Assembly: GCF_050948215.1 (NCBI RefSeq)
Contig: NW_027488876.1
Coordinates: 186,001 to 250,000 of the forward strand
Direction of reading: 5' to 3'
DNA: 64,000 bases
Source of the DNA: Halictus rubicundus
Taxonomy: Eukaryota > Arthropoda > Insecta > Hymenoptera > Halictidae
Positions 56,501 through 64,000 of this stretch are shown in pieces. The notes beneath the pieces were generated by a model, which saw only the letters and a list, made by a program, of their open reading frames with translations, was not told where the DNA came from and searched no databases. The first letter of the stretch is position 1, and every line of letters begins with the position of its first letter. The position numbers and the translations under genes are program-made.

Positions 56501-56900
56501 GATAGGATAGAGGATAGGATAGGATAGAGGATATGATAGGATAGAGGAAAGGATAGGAGAGAAGGATAGGATAGGGGATTGGATAGGATAGAGGATAGGA
56601 TAGAGGATAGGATAGGATAGAGGATAGGTTAGGATAGAGGATAGGATAGGGTAGAGGATAGGATAGGATAGAGGATAGGATAGGATAGAGGATAGGATAA
56701 GATAGAGGATAGGATTGGATAGGATAGAGGATAGGATAGGATAGAGGATAGGATAAGATAGAGGATAGGATAGGATAGAGGATAGGATATGATAGGGGAT
56801 AGGATAGGATAGGGGATTGGATAGGATAGAGGATAGGATAGGATAGAGGATAGGATATGATAGAGGATAGGATAGGATAGAGGATAGGATAGGATAGAGG
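53535..56900. repeat. Domain-III satellite with short local duplications
   Basis: The stretch includes AGGATTAGATAG at 53708, GGGGAATGG at 53871, GATATTATAGG at 54549, 54942, 56115 and 56433, and GAGAGAATAG near 54478 and 54872. A small tandem duplication with a period of 301-318 bp lies at about 55.86-56.47 kb (GCATAGG at 55869 and 56170, GGGGATTGG at 55937 and 56238). About 53.2-54.06 kb matches 56.6-57.48 kb at an offset of 3,412-3,429 bp, a one-monomer change. No gene is present. Confidence 0.83.
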
Positions 56901-56949
56901 ATAGGATAGGATAGAGGATAGGATATGATAGAGGATAGGATAGGATAGA

Positions 56950-58189
56950 GGATAGGATAGGATAGAGGATAGGATAAGATAGAGGATAAGATGGGATAGA
57001 GGATAGGATAGGATAGAGGATAGGATATGATAGAGGATAGGATAGGATAGAGGATAGGATAGGATAGATGATAGGATAGGATAGAGGATAGGATAGAGCA
57101 TAGGTTAGGATAGAGGATAGGATAGGATAGAGGATAGGATTAGATAGAGGATAGGATAGGAGAGAGGATAGGATAGGATAGAGGATATGATACGATAGAG
57201 GATACGAAAGGATAGGATAGAGGATAGGATAAGATAGAGGATAGGATAGGATAGAGGATAGGATAGTATAGAGGATAGGATCGGATAGAGGATAGGATAG
57301 GGGAATGGATAGGATACAGGATAGGATAGGATAGAGGATAGGATAGGATAGAGGATAGGATAGTATAGAGGATAGGATAGGATAGAGGATAGGATAGCAT
57401 AGAGGATAGGATACGATAGAGGATACGATAGGATAGGATAGAGGATAGGATAGGATAGAGGATAGGATAGGATAGAGGATAGGATAGGATAGAGGATAGG
57501 ATCGGATAGAGGATAGGATAGGGGATTGGATAGGATAGAGGATAGGATAGGATAGAGGATAGGATAGGATAGAGGATAGGATAAGATAGAGGATAAGATG
57601 GGATAGAGGATAGGATAGGATAGAGGATAGGATATGATAGAGGATAGGATAGGATAGAGGATAGGATAGGATAGATGATAGGATAGGATAGAGGATAGGA
57701 TAGAGCATAGGTTAGGATAGAGGATAGGATAGGATAGAGGATAGGATTAGATAGAGGATAGGATAGGAGAGAGGATAGGATAGGATAGAGGATATGATAC
57801 GATAGAGGATACGAAAGGATAGGATAGAGGATAGGATAAGATAGAGGATAGGATAGGATAGAGGATAGGATAGTATAGAGGATAGGATCGGATAGAGGAT
57901 AGGATAGGGGAATGGATAGGATACAGGATAGGATAGGATAGAGGATAGGATAGGATAGAGGATAGGATAGTATAGAGGATAGGATAGGATAGAGGATAGG
58001 ATAGCATAGAGGATAGGATACGATAGAGGATACGATAGGATAGGATAGAGGATAGGATAGGATAGAGGATAGGATAGGATAGAGGATAGGATAGGATAGA
58101 GGATAGGATCGGATAGAGGATAGGATAGGGGATTGGATAGGATAGAGGATAGGATAGGATAGAGGATAGGATAGGATAGAGGATAGGAT
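56950..58189. repeat. Tandem duplication, period 607 bp
   Basis: Positions about 56950-57582 recur at about 57557-58189. Paired markers at exactly 607 bp are AAGATGGG (56988, 57595), TTAGATAG (57140, 57747) and GGGGAATGG (57300, 57907), together with GAGCATAGGTTAGG near 57095 and 57702. A third relative lies at 53.5-54.1 kb (TTAGATAG at 53711, GGGGAATGG at 53871). 607 is not a multiple of 17, so the unit contains 12- or 22-bp variants. Confidence 0.87.
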
Positions 58190-61144
58190 AGTATAGAGGA
58201 TAGGATAGGATAGAGGATAGGATAGCATAGAGGATAGAATACGATAGAGGATACGATAGGATAGGATAGAGGATAGGATAGGATAGAGGATAGGATAGGA
58301 TAGGATAGAGGATAGGATAGGATAGAGGATAGGATAGGATAGAGGATAGGATAGGATAGAGGATAGGAGAGAATAGAGGATAGGATATGATAGAGGATAA
58401 GATACGATAGAGGATACGATAGGATAGGATAGAGGATACGATATTATAGGATAGAGGATAGGATAGGATAGAGGATAGGATAGGATAGAGGATAGAATAG
58501 GATAGAGGATAGGATATGATAGAGGATAGGATAGGATAGAGGAGAGGATAGGATAGAGGATAGGATAGGATAGAGGATAGGATAGTATAGAGGATAGGAT
58601 ATAATAGAGGATAGGATAGGATAGAGGATAGGATACGATAGAGGATACGATAGGATAGGATAGAGGGTAGGATAGGATAGAGGATAGGATAGGATAGAGG
58701 ATAGGATAGGATAGAGGATAGGATAGGATAGAGGATAGCATAGGATAGAGGATAGGATACGATAGAGGATAGGATAGAGGATAGGATCGGATAGAGGATA
58801 GGATAGGGGATTGGATAGGATAGAGGATAGGATAGAGGATAGGATAGGATAGAGGAATGGGTAGGATAGAGGATAGGATATGATAGAGGATAGGATAGGA
58901 TAGAGGATAGGATAGGATAGAGGATAGGATAGGGTAGAGGATAGAATAGTATAGAGGATAGGATAGGATAGAGGATAGGATAGGATAGAGGATAGGATAG
59001 GATAGAGGATAGGATAGGATAGAGGATAGAATAGGATAGAGGATAGGATATGATAGAGGATAGGATAGGATAGAGGATAGGATAGGATAGAGGATAGGAT
59101 AGTATAGAGGATAGGATATAATAGAGGATAGGATAGGATAGAGGATAGGATACGATAGAGGATACGATAGGATAGGATAGAGGGTAGGATAGGATAGAGG
59201 ATAGGATAGGATAGAGGATAGGATAGGATAGAGGATAGGATAGGATAGAGGATAGCATAGGATAGAGGATAGGATACGATAGAGGATAGGATAGAGGATA
59301 GGATCGGATAGAGGATAGGATAGGGGATTGGATAGGATAGAGGATAGGATAGGATAGAGGATAGGATAGGATAGAGGAATGGATAGGATAGAGGATAGGA
59401 TATGATAGAGGATAGGATAGGATAGAGGATAGGATAGGATAGAGGATAGGATAGGGTAGAGGATAGAATAGTATAGAGGATAGGATAGGATAGAGGATAG
59501 GATAGGATAGAGGATAGAATAGTATAGAGGATAGGATATAATAGAGGATAGGATAGGATAGAGGATAGGACACGATAGGATAGGATAGAGGATAGGATAG
59601 AGGATAGGATAGGATAGAGGATAGGATAGGATAGAGGATAGCATAGGATAGAGGATAGGATACGATAGAGGATAGGATAGAGGATAGGATCGGATAGAGG
59701 ATAGGATAGGGGATTGGATAGGATAGAGGATAGGATAGGATAGAGGATAGGATAGGATAGAGGATAGGATAGGATAGAGGATAGGATAGGGTAGAGGATA
59801 GGATAGTATAGAGGATAGGATAGGATAGGATAGAGGATAGGATAGGATAGAGGATAGGATACGATAGAGGATACGATAGGATAGGATAGAGGATAGGATA
59901 GGATAGAGGATATTATAGGTTAGAGGATAGGATAGGATAGAGGATAGGATCGGATAGAGGATGGGATAGGGGAATGGATAGGATAGAGGATAGGATAGGA
60001 TAGAGGATATGATAGGATAGAGGAAAGGATAGGAGAGAAGGATAGGATAGGGGATTGGATAGGATAGATGATAGGATAGGATAGAGGATAGGATAGGATA
60101 GAGGATAGGATAGGATAGAGAATAGGATAGGATAGAGGATAGGATAAGATAGAGGATAGGATAGGATAGGATAGAGGATAGGATACGATAGAGGATAGGA
60201 TAGGATAGAGGATAGGATATGATAGAGGATAGGATAGGATAGGGGATTGGATAGGATAGAGGATAGGATAGGATAGAGGATAGGATATGATAGAGGATAG
60301 GATAGGATAGAGGATAGGATAGGATAGAGGATAGGATAGGATAGAGGATAGGATATGATAGAGGATAGGATAGGATAGAGGATAGGATAGGATAGAGGAT
60401 AGGATAAGATAGAGGATAAGATGGGATAGAGGATAGGATAGGATAGAGGATAGGATATGATAGAGGATAGGATAGGATAGAGGATAGGATAGGATAGATG
60501 ATAGGATAGGATAGAGGATAGGATAGAGGATAGGTTAGGATAGAGGATAGGATAGGATAGAGGATAGGATAAGATAGAGGATAGGATAGGATAGAGGATA
60601 GGATAGGATAGAGGATATGATACGATAGAGGATACGAAAGGATAGGATAGAGGATAGGATAAGATAGAGGATAGGATAGGATAGAGGATAGGATAGTATA
60701 GAGGATAGGATCGGATAGAGGATAGGATAGGGGATTGGATAGGATAGAGGATAGGATACGATAGAGGATAGGATAGGATAGAGGATAGGATAGTATAGAG
60801 GATAGGATAGGATAGAGGATAGGATAGCATAGAGGATAGGATACGATAGAGGATACGATAGGATAGGATAGAGGATAGGATAGGATAGAGGATAGGATAG
60901 GATAGGGGATAGGATAGGATAGAGGATAGGATCGGATAGAGGATAGGATAGGGGATTGGATAGGATAGAGGATAGGATAGGATAGAGGATAGGATAGGAT
61001 AGAGGATAGGATAGTATAGAGGATAGGATAGGATAGAGGATAGGATAGCATAGAAGATAGAATACGATAGAGGATACGATAGGATAGGATAGAGGATAGG
61101 ATAGGATAGAGGATAGGATAGGATAGGATAGAGGATAGGATAGG
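58190..61144. repeat. Domain-III satellite, rearranged modules
   Basis: The left part continues the relation to 53.7-54.35 kb at 4,036 bp (GAATACG at 58236 and 54200). GATATTATAGG at 58439 then matches 54549 at 3,890 bp. GCATAGG-ATACGATAG modules recur at 58738, 59255 and 59641. GAGGAATGG variants lie near 58853 and 59375, GGAAAGG-GAGAGA at 60022 and GATATTATAGG at 59909. All of it is array sequence, with no gene. Confidence 0.8.
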
Positions 61145-61837
61145 ATAGAGGATAGGATAGGATAGAGGATAGGATAGGATAGGATAGAGGATAGGATAGG
61201 ATAGAGGATAGGATAGGATAGAGGATAGAATAGGATAGAGGATAGGATAGGATAGAGGATAGAGTAGGATAGAGGATAGGATACGATAGAGGATAGGATA
61301 TAATAGAGGATAGGATAGGAAAGAGGATAGGATATGATAGAGGATCGGATAGGAAGGAGGATTGGATAGGATAGAGAATATGATACTGTAGACGATAGGG
61401 GATTGGATCGGATACAGGATAGGAGACGGTAGAGGATAGGATAGGATAGGGTAGAGAATAGGATAGGATAGAGGATAGGTTAGGATAGAGGATAGGATAG
61501 GATAGAGGATAGGATAGGATAGAGGATAGGATAAGATAGAGGATATGATAGGATAGACGATAGGATACGATATAGGATTGGATAGGATCTAGGCTAGGAT
61601 AGGACAGAGGATACGACAGGATAGGATAGAGAATAGGATAGGATAAAGGATAGGATAGGATAGAGGATAGGATACTATAGAGGATAGAATAGGATAGAGG
61701 ATAGGATACGATAGAGGATAGGATAAGAGATTGGATAGGATAGAGGATAGGATAGGATAGAGGATAGGATACGATAGAGGATACGATAGGATAGGATAGA
61801 GGATAGGATAGGATAGAGGATAGGATAGGATAGAGGA
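61145..61837. repeat. Block K, copy 2
   Basis: This is the partner of 51780-52472 at 9,365 bp, containing the last ACTGTAGACG module of the window (61385). It diverges near 61838 into GGAGAGAATAG, where copy 1 continues to GATATGATAGG and the GGAAAGG module. Confidence 0.84.
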
Positions 61838-62615
61838 TAGGAGAGAATAGAGGATAGGATATGATAGAGGATAAGATACGATAGAGGATACGATAGGATA
61901 GGATAGAGGATACGATAGGATAGGATAGAGGATAGGATAGGATAGAGGATAGGATAGGATAGAGGATAGAATAGGATAGAGGATAGGATATGATAGAGGA
62001 TAGGATAGGATAGAGGAGAGGATAGGATAGAGGATAGGATAGGATAGAGGATAGGATAGTATAGAGGATAGGATATAATAGAGGATAGGATAGGATAGAG
62101 GATAGGATACGATAGAGGATACGATAGGATAGGATAGAGGGTAGGATAGGATAGAGGATAGGATAGGATAGAGGATAGGATAGGATAGAGGATAGGATAG
62201 GATAGAGGATAGGATAGCATAGAGGATAGGATACGATAGAGGATACGATAGGATAGGATAGAGGATAGGATAGGATAGAGGATAGGATAGGATAGAGGAT
62301 AGGATCGGATAGAGGATAGGATAGGGGATTGGATAGGATAGAGGATAGGATAGGATAGAGGATAGGATAGGATAGAGGATAGGATAGTATAGAGGATAGG
62401 ATAGGATAGAGGATAGGATAGCATAGAGGATAGAATACGATAGAGGATACGATAGGATAGGATAGAGGATAGGATAGGATAGAGGATAGGATAGGATAGG
62501 ATAGAGGATAGGATAGGATAGAGGATAGGATAGGATAGAGGATAGAGTAGGATAGAGGATAGGATACGATAGAGGATAGGATATAATAGAGGATAGGATA
62601 GGAAAGAGGATAGGA
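61838..62615. repeat. Domain-III satellite between blocks K and L
   Basis: The stretch contains GGAGAGAATAG near 61839, AAGATACG near 61873, GGAGAGGATAGG near 62014, GATATAATAGAGG near 62072, GAGGGTAGG near 62138, ATCGG with GGGGATTGG near 62304-62332, AGCATAGAGG near 62419 and GATAGAGTAGG near 62543. Compared with 51.9-52.15 kb, the sequence after GGAAAGAGG near 62601 lacks the piece holding GGAAGGAGG, ACTGTAGACG and GGAGACGG. This is an internal deletion. Confidence 0.8.
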
Positions 62616-64000
62616 TACGATAGAGGATAGGATAAGATAGAGGATATGATAGGATAGACGATAGGATACGATATAGGATTGGATAGGATCTAGGCTAGGA
62701 TAGGACAGAGGATACGACAGGATAGGATAGAGAATAGGATAGGATAGAGGATAGGATAGGATAGAGGATAGGATACTATAGAGGATAGAATAGGATAGAG
62801 GATAGGATACGATAGAGGATAGGATAAGGGATTGGATAGGATAGAGGATAGGATAGGATAGAGGATAGGATACGATAGAGGATACGATAGGATAGGATAG
62901 AGGATAGGATAGGATAGAGGATAGGATAGGATAGAGGATATGATAGGATAGAGGAAAGGATAGGAGAGAAGGATAGGATAGGGGATTGGATAGGATAGAT
63001 GATAGGATAGGATAGAGGATAGGATAGGATAGAGGATAGGATAGGATAGAGAATAGGATAGGATAGAGGATAGGATAGGATAGAGGATAGGATAAGATAG
63101 AGGATAAGATGGGATAGAGGATAGGATAGGATAGAGGATAGGATATGATAGAGGATAGGATAGGATAGAGGATAGGATAGGATAGATGATAGGATAGGAT
63201 AGAGGATAGGATAGAGGATAGGTTAGGATAGAGGATAGGATAGGATAGAGGATAGGATAAGATAGAGGATAGGATAGGATAGAGGATAGGATAGGATAGA
63301 GGATATGATACGATAGAGGATACGAAAGGATAGGATAGAGGATAGGATAAGATAGAGGATAGGATAGGATAGAGGATAGGATAGTATAGAGGATAGGATA
63401 GGATAGGATAGAGGATAGGATAGGATAGAGGATAGGATACGATAGAGGATACGATAGGATAGGATAGAGGATAGGATAGGATAGAGGATATTATAGGTTA
63501 GAGGATAGGATAGGATAGAGGATAGGATCGGATAGAGGATAGGATAGGGGATTGGATAGGATAGAGGATAGGATAGTATAGAGGATATGATAGGATAGAG
63601 GAAAGGATAGGAGAGATGGATAGGATAGGGGATAGGATCGGATAGAGGATAGGATAGGGGTTTGGATAGGATAGATGATAGGATAGGATAGAGGATAGGA
63701 TAGGATAGAGGATAGGATAGGATAGAGAATAGGATAGGATAGAGGATAGGATAAGATAGAGGATAGGATTGGATAGGATAGAGGATAGGATAGGATAGAG
63801 GATAGGATAGGATAGAGGATAGGATATGATAGGGGATAGGATAGGATAGGGGATTGGATAGGATAGAGGATAGGATAGGATAGAGGATAGGATATGATAG
63901 AGGATAGGATAGGATAGAGGATAGGATAGGATAGAGGATAGGATAGGATAGAGGATAGGATATGATAGAGGATAGGATAGGATAGAGGATAGGATAGGAT
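62616..64000. repeat. Block L, copy 2, cut by the window end
   Basis: This is the partner of 52150-53534 at a constant offset of 10,466 bp, and still matching at the last base. Private changes are ATAGTATAG near 63577, GAGATGGATAGG near 63613 and GTTTGGATAGG near 63660. The full length of the block cannot be judged from this window. Confidence 0.9.

Larger units (their letters stand above)
1..64000. repeat. Satellite array of a 17-bp AGAGGATAGGATAGGAT monomer
   Basis: Every part of the window resolves into AGGAT pentamers and AGAGGAT heptamers, most often in the order 7+5+5, giving a 17-bp monomer. Frequent variants are 12 bp (7+5, for example near 7820), 22 bp (7+5+5+5, for example near 5150) and 29 bp, where a 12-nt stretch with AGGGGATTGG or AGGGGTTTGG is inserted. 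The consensus + strand has 7 A, 7 G, 3 T and no C. Recurrent point variants (ACGAT, ATCGG, AGCAT, GACAGG, TTTGAT, AGGGT, AGGTT) mark higher-order blocks. No unique sequence, promoter, tRNA, rRNA or mobile element is visible. Known satellites of this kind are heterochromatic and non-coding; the location on a chromosome is inference. The array continues past both window edges. Confidence 0.97.

Noticed and set aside
35979..61394. The GTAGACG module as a promoter or centromere-protein box
   Set aside because: I do not recognise a known binding consensus in it. Only its recurrence supports function, so it is kept as a finding and not as a regulatory feature.
1795..62424. Dozens of very long - strand open reading frames (about 200 to 2,888 codons), all starting MLSYP, MQSPIL or similar
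   Set aside because: They are a necessary result of a repeat whose complement lacks stops. They overlap one another in several frames, and all encode the same 17-residue cycle of mainly S, Y, P, L and I with almost no acidic or basic residues. Their ATGs arise from single-base variants (AGCAT, TTGCAT, CTAGGCTAGG-type sites). No ribosome site, intron, domain or signal can be recognised.
1..64000. CRISPR array
   Set aside because: There are no unique spacers between constant repeats. The repeat is continuous, with 5- and 7-bp words.
1..64000. Transposable element or insertion sequence inside the array
   Set aside because: I saw no non-repeat segment, terminal inverted repeat or transposase-like reading frame. 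The long direct duplications consist of the same monomers.
1..64000. True telomere tract
   Set aside because: No run of TTAGG, TTAGGG or TTTAGGG is present. AGGTTAGG sites are single isolated variants.
1..64000. Human-type GGAAT satellite II/III
   Set aside because: The pentamer here is GGATA (AGGAT), not GGAAT, and the 7+5+5 organisation does not fit that family.
1..64000. Repeat protein gene (silk-, adhesive- or antigen-like) encoded by the - strand
   Set aside because: A selected coding repeat usually has a period divisible by 3 and avoids frame-shifting length variants. Here 12-, 17-, 22- and 29-bp units mix freely, and stop-creating variants (TCA at 1795, TTA in AGGTTAGG, CTA in CTAGGCTAGG) are spread by the same block copying as other variants.
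1..64000. Assembly or simulation artefact as the sole explanation for the block duplications
   Set aside because: It cannot be excluded without reads. However, copies carry private substitutions and monomer-sized indels consistent across nested duplications, which a simple mis-join or duplicated contig would not produce.

Overview
The whole 64 kb window is one uninterrupted satellite-type tandem array. I found no recognisable gene, RNA gene, transposon, CRISPR array or unique-sequence island. The array is built from two words, a pentamer AGGAT and a heptamer AGAGGAT. They combine mainly into a 17-bp monomer, AGAGGATAGGATAGGAT (7+5+5). 12-bp (7+5) and 22-bp (7+5+5+5) variants occur, and a 12-nt insertion carrying AGGGGATTGG or AGGGGTTTGG makes a 29-bp variant. 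The consensus + strand is A7 G7 T3 with no C, so every C is a variant base. This architecture fits nuclear heterochromatin of a eukaryote (satellite, subtelomere, or a sex or accessory chromosome). The sequence does not identify the species.

Layout. About 1-32.7 kb (domain I) is a patchwork of large, nearly identical blocks. One 1.66-kb block occurs at 1-1660, 10431-12090 and 28740-30399, with only two differences between the first two copies. A segment of about 3 kb occurs at 11.88-14.97 and 24.67-27.76 kb, and in slightly deleted form at 15.15-18.47 kb. Shorter pieces of these blocks reappear at 18.5-24.7 and 31.3-32.6 kb. About 32.7-52 kb (domain II) has its own diagnostic variants, including the ACTGTAGACG and TCTAGGCT modules, which I did not find in domain I. 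About 52-64 kb (domain III) keeps some of these and adds a GGAAAGG...GAGAGA module. Small local tandem duplications of 408, 476, 607, 641, about 910, 930 and about 1050 bp are superimposed. A 1.39-kb block at 52150-53534 reappears at 62616-64000 and runs off the window edge.

Coding. Very long open reading frames, up to 2,888 codons, exist on the - strand only. They follow from the repeat: its complement has no stop codon in any frame, and its + strand has TAG in every frame. Because 17 is not a multiple of 3, all three - frames read the same 17-residue periodic peptide, LSYPLSYPILYPILSSI. I do not annotate any of them as genes. The biology here is array evolution: unequal exchange, block amplification and conversion-like transfer, with indels that are mostly whole numbers of monomers.
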